Source: Mixia osmundae IAM 14324 (lineage: Eukaryota; Basidiomycota; Mixiomycetes; Mixiales; Mixiaceae). Taken from it: a DNA stretch of 64,000 bases. The first letter of the stretch is position 1. Every line of letters begins with the position of its first letter. The notes below the pieces were generated by a model, which saw only the letters and a list, made by a program, of their open reading frames with translations, was not told where the DNA came from and ran no database searches. This document shows, one piece after another, positions 46,006 through 59,079 of the stretch. The position numbers were made by a program, and so were the translations under genes. The stretch is taken from positions 496,001-560,000 of the forward strand of contig NW_014575558.1 of assembly GCF_000708205.1 (NCBI RefSeq). Reading direction: 5' to 3'.

Positions 46006-46678
46006 ATGAGAGTATTTGGCTTCTTTGGCCTTCTAACAGCTGTTCTGACGAAATCTGCTTATGCACACGACGTCGCGACGGGAGCGGTCGAGATCGACAT
46101 TGCGGGCAACTTTTACTGCGCCTTTCTTGGCCAGCTCATTGCGCCCTTTCATGTCTACGAAACGACCGTCGTACTCGTGCAAGTCGTCGACCTCGAATGG
46201 AGTTTTCATTATCCAGTAAAATCGCTCACATGGACATCTGAGTACGTTGCCGACGATCAAAAATATTATACGGTCACGATCGATGCAGAGTTTGAGGAAA
46301 ACGGGGGTGCGCTCGGCAAACCCAGCATCCGTATCGCGCTCGACCTGACCAAGTGTTTTCAGATGATGACTTCAGTTGCTGTAAAGCTGAGATTGCCTGG
46401 TCATTCTGGCTCGATGTTGCCGATCCGCATGCCTGGGTACCTAGTGCAGGTCCCCAAATCAACGTAGTGTGCGACCCACCAACCGACGGTAGCAGGTATA
46501 CATCCATCGTTTCCGCTTCGATTCTGCTGATACAAGTATCCCAAGTACGTGCTCCGTCAGACAGCGAGGCGAGATCGACAATTGCCACCGTGCCGGCCAA
46601 TTTGACGTTGATTTTGGACCAGCCTACCAAGAGTGGCTCAAGACTTATATTCGCCTCAGGACCTGGACAGCGATATGA
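46006..46678 (+). CDS. Secreted CC-motif protein 5 (novel family)
   Basis: The ATG at 46006 opens a signal peptide (MRVFGFFGLLTAVLTKSAYA). Mature start: V-E-I-D-I-A-G-N-F-Y-C-A-F, then D-L-E-W-S-F, Y-Y-T-V-T-I-D-A-E-F-E-E-N-G. An intron with donor GTGCGC, branch CTGAC and acceptor TTTTCAG joins this to D-D-D-F-S-C-C-K-A-E-I-A-W-S-F-W-L-D-V. Without splicing the CC pair would be lost. A second intron (GTATAC...ATACAAG) gives T-C-S-V-R-Q and D-N-C-H-R and a stop at 46676. If that intron is not used, the frame runs to 46880 and would overlap the convergent paralog. C-x-F, G/E-W, V-x-I and CC appear in the family order. Confidence 0.62.
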
Positions 46679-46814
46679 TCATGTCGTTAAGCACAACGGA
46701 AAGACATGCAAATGCATGTCTGATTGGCACAGCGCGAGCGCAACGTGTGCCCACATCAATAACGGTACTGAGTGTCGAACCATCTCACATAGGCTGAGCA
46801 TTCCGCGGCCAGAG

Positions 46815-48332
46815 CTAGAGATTGGTCAGACAGGTCGCGAGCATTGTCAAGCACTCACGATCGAAGTCTCGAGGCAGTAAAGCAGCTGGCAAGACAACGT
46901 TAGAGCGCAAAAATCGCTCCCTCGTGGATAACGTACGGTTGCAGCTTGGCAGTGCGTGAAGTCCGAGACAGCGCATTTCCATCGAGATCTCATTTGTTTT
47001 GACCAGGCCCGGCCACATCGGCACCCTGCGCGCAACAATTCCGTCCAATGTTGGAGCTTAGTCAGCCTCAAGCGTACCTTGCTGTTGCATAGACGACTGC
47101 ACGGCAGCATTGGTTTACTGGGCACCAGATCAGTCATGGCTGTCATGTAAATCATCAGACTGACTAGCAGACCCGCCGTCAGTGCTGCGTCTTGCAAAAG
47201 TAGTGTCAATATCCACACGGGATTGCCAGCCGTCTTGAAAGACAGTCCCTAGTCGAAGGCCAATAAGATGTGAAGAGTCGGTGACAGCCACGCTATAAGT
47301 CTGGTCAGGATTCTTAAGGATGTCGATCTTGATCTCGCTGGTTTAAGAGTAAGTAAGTACGGCGAAGGTGCAAGAAGAAGCACTTGCGGATCGAGTGCGG
47401 GGTCATCATCAAGCGGAAATTCTATCAGAACTCCATCTTTGAGCGCGCAACGGCCCTAGGTATTGGGATTAGCGCTTGCGTTGTCCAATTGATCCGACTA
47501 ACGCCATAGTCAACGCGAAGCGTCACGGATTTTGATCTTGTCGGTGGGGGCGGAACCGCATCATCCCATCGAAAGTAGATGAACTCGCAGTTGTTGCTGT
47601 ATTCGGGCGGTGGATTGGGAAGCGCGTCGCCTGTCCTCCACTGAGCGACAAAACGTACGACAGGCATTCTTACGATCGCAACCGGAGTCAGCAGACTCAG
47701 GAGAGTAACAGTTGATATATGCCACTGTACGATCAGCAAAGAAGCGTTCTGAAAGTGGTGTCAGCAGGGGCACTCGAACCACCCGGGAGTGTACCATAGC
47801 TGAGCAGTATGTCTGTGTGAGATTCTACGTAGATCTTGCAGCAAGACGCCAGACGCTCGTCGGCAGGAGCGAGCTTGATTGAAGTAAGCGCCTGAACCAG
47901 CCATCCATCCCTTTTCTGTGGCTCGCCCAGCCAAAACCGCTCGATGCCTCGGTGTTCGCCCTGAAGAACGCTGTATTGCCTGATACGTTGGCCGGTCGCA
48001 TCTTCGCTGCGGGTCAACCACGATCTTGCAACGACGACAACTTCACTGTCATTCTGCTCAGCTTGTGAGCCTGCTGAGGCCGATAACGTACGCTTGTCCT
48101 GTCGCCTCAAAGTAGACTCGTGTTGGTACATTTGCTGTCGAAGGGTAGCTGCAGTAGCCCTTTTGACACGGCTCATATCAAGGTACGAGCGATGTGTAGA
48201 TGAAGCGTCGCATACAGAAAACCAGGCTTGTTTCACGTATGTGCGTTGGGAAACCTCACGGTCGGTCGGGTCACAGCGCACTGTCGACAGTTTTAGGAGA
48301 AGAATGAGACATAGCTGCACGAGAATGATCAT
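46815..48332 (-). CDS. Secreted CC-motif protein 6, two-module (novel family)
   Basis: Signal peptide MIILVQLCLILLLKLSTVRC at 48332. Exon 1 runs to 47783 and includes W-L-V-Q-A-L-T-S-I-K-L and L-A-S-C-C-K-I-Y-V-E-S-H-T-D-I-L-L. The next exon has Y-I-N-C-Y-S-P-E-S and G-C-D-R. An intron at exactly the C-D-R codon position of the 59.9/61.6-kb genes leads to module 2: N-N-C-E-F-I-Y-F-R-W, I-E-F-P-L-D-D-D-P-A-L-D-P, E-I-K-I-D-I-L, then Q-C-C-R-A-V-V-Y, M-R-C-L-G-L-H-A-L-P-S-C-N and a Cys-containing end at 46815. Module 1 carries an insertion rich in Arg/Gln/Ser (about residues 40-110) that the paralogs lack. One or two 3' junctions near 47050-47150 remain uncertain. Confidence 0.62.
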
Positions 48333-48532
48333 GACTCGGCTTGTTGACTCGCTATGCCAATGATTGGTTAATGTCGTGGAGGTGGAAGAGGGTCACTTGG
48401 ATATGAAGGTCAAATCTGAGGAGACAAGCGCGAAAGGGGCGATTTACTAGACCCTCATCTACGCCGAGGCAATACTTGCAGCACAAAAGTGCAAACCATA
48501 GTACAACAGCCTTTCTGCCGGTCGTGACTGGC

Positions 48533-50253
<1,721 letters not shown>

Positions 50254-50413
50254 TCAAAAGTGTGCTCCTGATCCTCTGCTCGACCGTCGACGTGTCATTC
50301 TCAAGGGCTCTTGCCGGCTCATCATACAAGGCATTGTACGCTATGGAACGGGAGCCAGAAAGGGCCGGAGTCAGTGATGCTGCCCATACGTCAGCGTGCG
50401 CGTCTTCTAAATC

Positions 50414-53400
50414 ATGCGACAGCGCAATGTCACGCTCTTTCTTGTCGATTGCTCTTCAAGCATGGCCAACAAGCACGACTTCCCTGAAGGCCGCATATCC
50501 TCTCGCGACTACGCCATACGCTTTTTAGCAGCTCGCTTCACTTCCAAGGTCGGCCAATGTCTCGCTCTTGCAGCTCATGTATTCACCGCATGACTTGAGC
50601 GCGACAGATTCTCAAAGGCCTCAAGACGGAGCATCTAGGCGTCACCCTTTTCGGCTCAGATAGTGCGCCTGATCGTCGTGCACGTGTCTTGAACCTGACT
50701 CGCGAGCAGAGACGAGCAATGTGCTGGCCGATGAGAACGTCGAAGGCTACGAGAACATCAGAACAAACTTTATACCCATTTCGCAGCCTACACTCGAGTC
50801 CTCGGAGAGACTGCAACGCATCAGAACTTCGGACATGTGCGGAGACAGTGCGTACTAAATTGTGCACATGGCCTATCGCGCTGATCGTGGCGTCAGTCTT
50901 GTCTGCACTCGCGTGCGCACTTTATCAGCTGCAATCAGAGCTTGGCAAGTCGAGAGTCGCGTATCGCAAGACCCTCGTACTCGTTACAGATGCAGAATCG
51001 AAGACCATGTGGGACCCTGAGGACGTCGAGAAGCTACTTGTCGAGCTCGGTACGGCAGAAGTTGAGCTCTCTATCGTCATCGTTGGATACGACCCACAGC
51101 AAGCGCGCAGAGAGCACGTGAGCTCTGACAAGGCAGGTCTTCTCGTCCATGATGTGTGGGAAGTGAACCCATACGCGGACAGGCTACGAATGAGAGAGAG
51201 TTGCGCAAGATGGTCAGCAAACTGCGCAAAGCCGGCCAGCCAGCAGTCATAACATCTGCAAGTGCCGCGCTCAGTACCGCTGAAGCTCCGCAGCTTAAGC
51301 TGCCCAACTCTGCTCCGATGTATACTACAATCACTCTTGGTCATGCCGAGCTCTTCCCGGATTCGACAATCACCATCAAAGCTGTATTCAAGAAGGCTGT
51401 TACAAAGGCCAATCCAATGACAAAGAAGAAGATGTCCAAGATTGTACCCTCTGGTCCTTCTCAGCAACCCAAGACATCTCCACGAGCCAGTGGGAGCCAC
51501 GCAAAGCGGGATGCTGACGGCATGCTGCTCGACGAAGAAGAACCGAGACCGTCACGCTCGCAGTACATTGCGAATCGCACCTACGAAGTTCAGCCAGAGC
51601 GAATCTACTACCGAGTAGCCGACACCAAGGAATTTGTTCCACTGCCAGAGCTTCTCAATCGTGATTTGCAAGACGAAAGATCGACGAAGCGGAAATTTGA
51701 CGAAGGTGCAGACTCTGCAGACGAGGATGAGATGGACAGATCTCGCGCAATGGACGCAGATGAGTACTACGGCGGCAACGGAGCAGATAGGGCCTCTAGG
51801 TTCAATGCCGAGCGAGAAGTGCGACCCGAGGACCTCGTCAAAGCTTACAAATATGGCGCAACGCTCGTACCGCTGGCCGACTTTGACGAGATCAAGACGG
51901 ACTTGAATTTCCAGCCAGGCCTGCAAGTCATCAGCTTTACAAAAGCGTCGATAGCATTAGAGACGCTACTTGGCGACGTGTATTATGTTCATGCGCATCA
52001 GGACTCTCCTCCTTCGCAAGTCATGTTCTCTGCCTTCATACACGCAATGCATGAGCGACAAGCCGTTGCTCTGACGCGATATGTCGGCAAAAGGGGAGCT
52101 GCGGGCAAAGCGCCAGATGCAAAGCTGGGTTATCTCATCCCGCGAATCGGCAAGCATTGGAATGAAGACTATCAGTACTGCATCTGGGTCCAGGTGCGTC
52201 CTCGCGCTCTGTGCAATACGCCAGCTGATCTGCATGCTTCCTCAACAGCTGCCGTTCTCAGAGGACATTCGGATGTACGAGATGGACTCGATCGAATATT
52301 ACCACAAGAAGGACGGATCGATTAATCACGAGCATCGCAATTTACCCGGCAAAGAGCTTATGGAGAACATGGATGCTTGGGTTGACGCGATGGACATGAG
52401 TACTGCTACTGTCGATGCAGACGGGTAGGATGTCTTCTGCAACTTTGACAATGTGCTGATAAGCTCTTGCAGGAATTATGCACCGTGGTTTGATGTGCAC
52501 GACAGCTACAACCCAGCTATACATCATCTCAAAAACAGTATCGTCTATCGCGCAAACAATCCAGAGGACACTTCCTTGCCAGAGATACATCCGGAGATCA
52601 GCAAGTATCTCCAGCCCACCCAATTCCTGCAGGACCGCGCAAAGCCGAGTGCAGAAGCTGTCAAAGCGACTGCGGGTGTCAAGCGCTTGCCGCCGAAAGC
52701 CCAAAAAGGCAGCAAAGCGGCGCGAGCCAAGAAGCAGCTCGCTCCACAGCAGGAAGAACTACAATTCGATAAGATCCTCGGCAAAGCTCAATCTCAAAGC
52801 GAGACCCCTGCCAATAGACCGTCTGTCTCGAGTCTGCTGAATGATACGAGCAACGGGCGCAAGTATGACTCCGACGTGTTGACAACGCCCTCGACGTATC
52901 GGCCCGCCGAAGCGAAAGCTCCCAATGCAGATCTAGACGGGGACACAGAGGACGAAGACGAGCCTGCTGGTTCGCACCAAGGCACACCCGCGCTTCGTCC
53001 AGCAACAGCGATTGACGACTTTAACAGCCTTGTCAAGACCAACGACGTGAAAGAGGCTATCGAAGGTATGTTTGCGCTCGTGCACACTATTGTCAAGGCT
53101 TCTTTCGGTGGCAATCGCTACGAACAAGCTCGAAAGTACATCACTTTGGCTCGTGTGACGGCGTCAGAGGTATGTTGCGATACTATTCATTGCTCTTCAG
53201 ATACCGATGCCTGGATTGGCTCTCAGGAGGATGAAGTATCGACCTATAACGATTCGATCCGTGATCTCAAGACGCGCATCTTGACGCAAGGCTTTGGCAA
53301 CCAGGATTTCTGGCAGCAGATCCGTAGCCACAAGCTTGGTCTTATCACTATTGAAGAAGACAAGAATTTGCTTGGTGGACAACCGAGCGATGGCGTGTCA

Positions 53401-53430
53401 GACTCGGAAGCGGCAGAGTTCCTCTCCTGA
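50414..53430 (+). CDS. KU80: Ku80 (non-homologous end joining)
   Basis: DNA-end-binding subunit of the Ku heterodimer. The ATG at 50414 starts the vWA domain: N-V-T-L-F-L-V-D-C-S-S-S-M, then R-F-T-S-K, and across an intron I-L-K-G-L-K-T-E-H-L-G-V-T-L-F-G. Also seen: Y-E-N-I-R-T-N-F, I-V-A-S-V-L and L-V-L-V-T-D-A-E-S. The Ku core follows: A-Y-K-Y-G-A-T-L-V-P-L, G-L-Q-V-I-S-F-T, R-Q-A-V-A-L-T-R-Y-V, then L-P-F-S-E-D-I-R. The C-terminal arm has F-N-S-L-V-K, A-L-V-H-T-I-V, S-T-Y-N-D-S-I-R-D-L-K-T-R-I and W-Q-Q-I-R-S-H-K-L-G-L-I-T. About six introns. It ends 28 bp from the convergent PPCS gene. Confidence 0.9.
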
Positions 53431-53458
53431 CAGGAACGATGTTGTATAACAACAGGGC

Positions 53459-54758
53459 TCAGCTTGAGCTTTTTGCAATGTATTCTGTATGTCTTGCTAT
53501 TAGTTTGTCCACAATATCTTCCTCTATCTCGCGTTCGCCCGCTTCCGTTTGCTGTTGAGAGATCCTGAGCCAGTCCTCGTCTTGTTGGTCGACAAAGACG
53601 ACTTCAAACTTGCGTCTGTTGAGATCGTTGCCAATGACGAGTTGGTGACCATATCGCTGTAGTGCCGCTCTCGCCTTCGGTATGAGCAGTTGCGGATCTG
53701 TCTCAAGCTGCAAGATCACTGATGAGCACTGACAACTGCCTACTTGCGCGAGTTGGTCACCTTGAAAGAGACTGTGAAGCCTTCGTTGCTCCATTGCTCG
53801 ACGAGCGGCTTGAGGACTTTGGGCACAGGACGCATCTCAATCACCAGCGAACCCTCGCGCGATTGTATCTTGTGCTCCGACTGAAGGCTGGTCTCAGTTT
53901 AAGCAGAAATACGAATCTCGAAAGTCGCACCATCTCTGTCGCAGGGAGGAAGAAGTCGCTGACGGCTGCTGCGAGATAATACATCCCTTGTCTACCCAGC
54001 GGCCGGTTGTTCTCGTCCTCGGACGACCCCATCAATCGACTCACCCCTCGTAGTAAGAAGAGGTAGTCGTGTACGGTCGTAAAGCTTATGTTGTGTAGTA
54101 ATCCGAGCGACTGAATGAGCTTGTAGGATCGCAAGATAGTGATCAGACACGCTCTGTCTGCCGTTTTGATGCGTATTTGAGGCCCCTGCGTGCTGTCTCT
54201 CCGCTCAACTTGTGGCGAAACATGTTGAGTCTCTTGCGTGGGCCTCATGGCTGCCAAAGAAGGGAAAAGCTCCGTCCGACCTTTGGCAGTGGCGACATCG
54301 TCATTTTGTAGCTCAAGGAGGGAGAGAAACGGGTTGACGGAGTGACTGTAGTGTCTGCTGAAGGGCTGAAGAGAATGCTGTCGGTGCATGAAGATGACGG
54401 CATAGTGGCCCGAGCGGAGGAAATACTCTGCCGACGCTGCGCCTCGTGTGCCTGCCGAGAAATTGTCGAGAAATCTGACGCTGTTGTGCTTGTTAAGCCG
54501 AGTCAGGGTCACAGAGAGAAGACTGACGTGTTCTTCTCGAGGGGCACAGTCGTACCGCCACTCTGTGCACACGGAATGGTCTTCAGCACGGCTTGACCAC
54601 GCTCAGAGAGCTGAACAGACGGTGATGAGGACTATTCGTCGTCCCTCTCTGGCATGTCGAGCGATGAAGGACTGAGCCGCCCGGAGCTCTTCGTCTAGCT
54701 TTGGCGGCGGATCCGAGTCTGCGAAGAAGGCCTCTGCGTCGTAGTCTGTGCTGGCCAT
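53459..54758 (-). CDS. CAB2: Phosphopantothenate-cysteine ligase (PPCS/Cab2)
   Basis: Second step of CoA synthesis from pantothenate. The start at 54758 gives M-A-S-T-D-Y-D-A-E-A-F-F. Two introns rebuild the nucleotide-binding head: V-L-I-T|S-G-G-T-T-V-P-L-E-K-N-T|V-R-F-L-D-N-F-S-A-G-T-R-G, followed by A-S-A-E-Y-F-L and Y-S-H-S. Later: Y-Y-L-A-A-A-V-S-D-F-F-L-P, then K-L-E-T-D-P-Q-L-L-I-P-K-A and V-I-G-N-D-L-N-R-R. The C-terminus lies 28 bp from Ku80. A 75-bp gap separates its start from the divergent coiled-coil gene. Confidence 0.92.
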
Positions 54759-54833
54759 GTCGGCCACAAACGCTGCTGGAGAGCCGAGTCGACCGTCGCG
54801 AACGACGTCACTCTCCTTGCCAGCTGACCGACC

Positions 54834-55259
54834 ATGCTGAGCGATCTGGACTACCTGAACGATACCCTGGTCCCGAGGACGAGCGCCCAGACCCAGCCAG
54901 CGAGAGAGACTCGAGGAAGTGGCCCGGTGAGCGCACAGGACGCAGTACAGAGCGTGAATGGAGATGCGATGGCAGCCACCGACAACCTCAGTAGCATGCT
55001 CGACCAGAGCAATCTGAGCTCATCAGACAGAGCACTGCTAGCTCCTCTCCTGGCGGACCTGCAGAGCTCGAATGCAGAGATAGAGACGCTCAACGAGGGC
55101 GATCTCGACCTTACCGCTGCAGAACTGAATGCAAGGCTGGACAAGCTCAATGACGTCGTCGATCAGCTCGATGGCAAGCTGGACAGTCTGCTTGCATCGC
55201 TAGACGGTATGGGCGATGAACTAGCCCAATCGCTACAGCGGAATCAAGAAAACGCTTGA
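54834..55259 (+). CDS. Small coiled-coil protein, unknown
   Basis: 141 aa, single exon. About 70 Ser/Ala/Gln-rich residues, then helices with heptad spacing (I-E-T-L-N-E-G, L-N-A-R-L-D-K-L-N-D-V-V-D-Q-L-D-G-K-L-D-S-L-L-A-S-L) typical of a small subunit of a multi-coiled-coil complex (BLOC-, DASH- or MIS12-like), but no family can be named. No signal or membrane segment. Coding composition and the 75-bp and 20-bp spacings to real genes on both sides support it. Confidence 0.65.
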   Translation: MLSDLDYLNDTLVPRTSAQTQPARETRGSGPVSAQDAVQSVNGDAMAATDNLSSMLDQSNLSSSDRALLAPLLADLQSSNAEIETLNEGDLDLTAAELNARLDKLNDVVDQLDGKLDSLLASLDGMGDELAQSLQRNQENA

Positions 55260-55279
55260 TGGCACGCGCGAGGCCGAGA

Positions 55280-56944
55280 TCATGTCCGTCTGAAGTGGCC
55301 TGATGTTCTCGCACGCGCCGCTTCGGCTTCCATCTCGTCCATGACGTTGCGGAGACTGGCGAGGCATAGCTGCATCATCAGCGCCACGCACTTGTGGGGG
55401 AGAGCAAAGACTTGCCTGCCCATTTCCCATCTGGCGCCTACAAAACCGACATACAGCATCGTTGTGCCCATGAAGCCAGTCGCCACACCTAGCAGGGTGA
55501 ATATCCAGTTGAGATACTTGAGCGGTTGGAAACTCGCTGCGATTGCCAAGACAGGCACAAACACGATCGAAGCTGCAAAGAGGCGGAGATGAAATTGGGC
55601 TGTCACGCTCGCATGTCGCATGTGCTGTTGTAACGCTCCCAAGCCGGTATTGAGACTCTCGCTTGACAGTCTGCCTGTAGTGATGCGAGGCTGTTCCTGA
55701 TGTTCTAGCTGTGTTGGGCCACCTGAGGTAGAAGCTTGATCGCTTGGCGCGCCGAGCGATAACACAGCTTCGACCCCAAAGTGATCGGAAAGCGAGAACG
55801 AATAGCCGGGCGTGAGTTCAGTACAGACGACCTTGCAAGACCTCGCTTCTAATCTGCGTGTAGCGCTGGGATGCGAGCTGAATAGAACATAGTCTAGTCT
55901 CTTGCCGCCTGACTGTCGGGCGTCATCGCTGATATGTTTACCGACAGTGTAGGAGCAGATCGGCGAGTCGCACGTCACGCCGTCGTATTGTAGCGCACTT
56001 TGAGGTGTCATCTGTCTAGGCGCACTGCTCGCATGGCTTGAGGGACGAGATTGCGCCCATGCATCTTGTAGATTGCCTCGCTCTTGTAACATGCGAATGA
56101 CCAGAGATTCTGGCCGAGAGTTGAGGTCACCACACTGTTCACTGCCATCAGTCGAACTCCCGCACGCAGATCACTCGGACTTGCAACAACGGCATGTCGG
56201 CCTTTCAATGAAGCTGCGTCGGCCAGCTTGCCGAGCTCGTATGCCTGTGACAGCCTATGCGCACGACGCCATTCGTCGGGCCCTTCGCCACCGGGTGCAT
56301 GTAGCTGCCTCTACCTATCAGCAGTCGTTTTGCGCATCTCGGTTCGACCGACATGTGTATTGAAGACCTCAACGAGTCCCACGCCTGGAACATCGACCAC
56401 GATGGAACCAGCTGCCTTTCCGACGAACCAGTCGCCCTGGATGACATGCAGAGGCTGCCCGTTCAGTCTGTACGGATTGATATTTGACTCGACGATAGGA
56501 TGCCGCGATAGCATGAGTAAACCAGATCCCAATGCTCCCCTGTAACTCTCTTCGTGAGCGCTGTCGAGCGCACGATAGATCCGCGAACGAGTAGAAGAAG
56601 CGAGAGTAGATGAGCCCGCTCTCTCTTGCTCTCAGCTTGAGATGCTCTCCGTCCGCTCGCACCCAAACTTCTTGCAGACAGACCAGATCATATCCGCTCG
56701 AACGTGCTGATACGGATTGCAGGGCGTCTGTCGATTTCGCTGAACCGGTGGACGAGCGGCTGTCGTTACTTCCGGAAGTAGACGGACCGCTGGCAGCGAG
56801 GATATCGCCTATTGCACGCACTCGTGCCTGTCGGTCTTTGGATACGAACTTGAGTCCCCTTTGATGCGCGTGAGCCCTTTGTTCGGAAATCTGTAGTGCG
56901 AGCTACCATATATTGAGCGTGAGTATCCGCAAAGAAGCGTCCAT
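55280..56944 (-). CDS. ISC1: Inositol phosphosphingolipid phospholipase C / neutral sphingomyelinase (Isc1-type)
   Basis: DNase-I-fold phosphodiesterase that releases ceramide from inositol sphingolipids. The start at 56944 gives M-D-A-S-L-R-I-L-T-L-N-I-W. A 48-nt intron joins this to G-L-K-F-V-S-K-D-R-Q-A-R, the family's opening. Then Y-D-L-V-C-L-Q-E-V-W (catalytic Glu), G-S-G-L-L-M-L-S-R-H-P-I, V-F-N-T-H (catalytic His region), L-D-Y-V-L-F-S and S-L-S-D-H-F-G-V-E (catalytic Asp-His). Two membrane segments near the C-terminus match Isc1 topology. Four or five introns. The end is 20 bp from the coiled-coil gene. Confidence 0.9.
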
Positions 56945-57122
56945 GTCGTCTGCAGACTTAGGCAAGCAAGCCCAAGTCAAAAGCTAAACCGAGCTCGACG
57001 ACATGCGCGACATGTGACGACAACACGTCAATCGTTTCTCGATGTCAACTTCGGCCATTGCCCGCTCGCCTCTCGTCGTCATCATCTGTCGAGCAGATCA
57101 CCCGCTAAGAGCAAACGTCGAA

Positions 57123-58196
57123 ATGGCAAAGTATGAGCGGACGAGTGTCCAGTATCTATCTGCCGACGGCGTGAACAAGATCCATGCGTGGGTCTATACG
57201 CCCACTGCGACGAACAGCCGAGTACCGGCAATCATCTTGTCCGCACCCTGCTCGTCATCTTTGAATTCTGCTGAAGTCCACGCTGCAGAGCGCACGGCTT
57301 CGGTGGCTCGAAAGTACATGGCCTCCAACCGTTTGCAGAAGCATTCGCGAGCATGGGCGTTCTGGCCATCGTGTTCGACTATCGCTCGTTCGGTCTCTCG
57401 GATGGCATGCCGCGTAATACCATCAGGGTATCAGCGCAGCAAGCCGATTATGTGACCACGCTCGATTATGCAAAGAAACTGCCCAATGTCGATCCCACCA
57501 AGCTCATCATCTGGGGAACCAGCTTTGCGGGGGGTCATGCACTCTCGGTCGCGAGCACATACCCCGGATTAGCCGGATGCATTTCCCAAGTGCCCATCAT
57601 CAAGGGACGTAGCTCGGTCTTCAAGACCTCCAAGCGATCTGCGATCATGTTGACGCCTATCCTCGTGTATGATGCGCTGTCCCGCATGCTACCTTTCCTA
57701 CCGCCAGCGTATGTCCCTACAGTCGCAGATCGAGGCAGCTGGGGTCTCCTTACGACAAACGACGCTGTCGAAGGCTACTCGCGCTTCGAGCCGTTCGTGG
57801 ACGCTGAACCGGCTTACGTGCAAGCTGCTGAAGCCAAGGGCAAGTCGACCAAGGAGCTTGTCTTGCGCCCGAGCAATGCGCTCGATACATTCTTCTATAA
57901 TTCGGTCGCAAAGAGTGCCAAGACGATCAAGTGTCCTGTGTTATGCTTGATCGCACACGAAGATACAATGTGTCCACCTCATCTGGCAGTCGACGCCGCG
58001 AAGCAGATCAGGGATGTCGAAATCGTTCGCATTGACGGTGGTCATTTTGGACGTCAGTGCCTCAGCCATCGGTCGCCTGCCGTCATCAGCGCTGACATAC
58101 TTGACAGCATACTCTGGACAGCCAGGCTGGGAAAGAACGATCGACGCAGAGAAGCAATTTGTCAAGCGCGTCGTCGCTCACTCCTCAAAAATCTAA
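57123..58196 (+). CDS. Alpha/beta hydrolase (S33/dienelactone-hydrolase-like)
   Basis: Single-domain esterase or peptidase-like protein. The start M-A-K-Y-E-R-T-S-V-Q (57123) is followed by an intron (donor GTCCGC, acceptor CTGCAG) that creates A-H-G-F-G-G-S-K, the oxyanion strand. Then V-F-D-Y-R-S-F-G-L-S-D-G, the nucleophile elbow G-T-S-F-A-G-G-H, the acid region H-E-D-T-M-C-P-P, and the catalytic His in G-G-H-F-G. A last intron (branch CTGACA) links this to P-Y-S-G-Q-P-G-W-E. About 320 aa, cytosolic or peroxisomal (the tail ends S-S-K-I). The substrate cannot be inferred. Confidence 0.82.
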
Positions 58197-59079
58197 TCAC
58201 TGTCGCATTGCAACGCTTCTCATCTCCTGTGCACAGCAGATGCATCTGACCATCTGGCTTGGGCTTGTACTTCCCTTCTTACGAACACTCACTGTACATG
58301 CTCCAGCGCCATTACCGGAGCATTACTGCTTCATCTTTTGCAGATGTCAAGCGATCTGCAGCTCACTTGACGCAGACGGCGAAGCCTCTTCGATCGTGAT
58401 GATCGACCAGCCGCAAATGAGCTTGTTTGCTTGTCTTGTAGCCGGAGCGCTCGGATGACCAGATCCAATGGTTTCATCTGCCTGTGAGCTTTATCGAACG
58501 CAAACAATCCTCGGTCACTCGACCAAATAGAGGAATAGCAATGCCTGGGAGCGCGTGTTCAGCCTCTCACAGCGTACCCCAAATCCCTCCCGTATGAACG
58601 TTGATACCCAAGTCTTCATACGGATGATCATGCGGGCGATCGAGGGCGGATTCGAGTTGTTCATCAGGCTTTGCTGTCACGTGGATGTCCAACCACGCTT
58701 CGCACTCGGCATGACACTCTGTATGCTCGATTGACCGTAGTCCCCAAAGCAGCTCATCACGGCTGCCGCAGCGTGGTGCAGTATCCAGTTCGGGAAAAAG
58801 ATGCTCTTGAGCTGTACTGGGCCTCACGAAACACGCGCGAGCAAGCTTCTATCCTATGCGAGATCGAGGCGGGCACTTACTTGCCTATGCGAGGCGTCAA
58901 AAGTGATGCCGAGCAATGTCGTCGCGCACCCGATCTAACTCCAGCTCAGACGTAGTTAGACTGTGTGACTTGATCGAAAGCCTGAGCAGAAACCCAAGCC
59001 AAGGCTTGACGGGTCTCCGAATGCATTATAGCCATAGCCGCGCGAGGCTACAGCGTTGCCGACCATAGATTGACCGTGC
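58197..59079. other. Unassigned region with weak frames
   Basis: About 880 bp. A plus frame from an ATG at 58240 encodes a 72-aa peptide with a hydrophobic start and four closely spaced Cys (Y-C-F-I-F-C-R-C-Q-A-I-C); it may be a small secreted protein or a first exon. A minus frame at 58567-58827 is open for 86 codons with an acidic, His-rich composition. Neither shows a domain or a CC module. Confidence 0.3.

Noticed and set aside
46815-46880. Coding overlap between the convergent 46.0- and 46.8-kb secreted-protein genes
   Set aside because: Disappears if the plus gene uses the GTATAC...ATACAAG intron and stops at 46678, which also gives a more family-like Cys tail.
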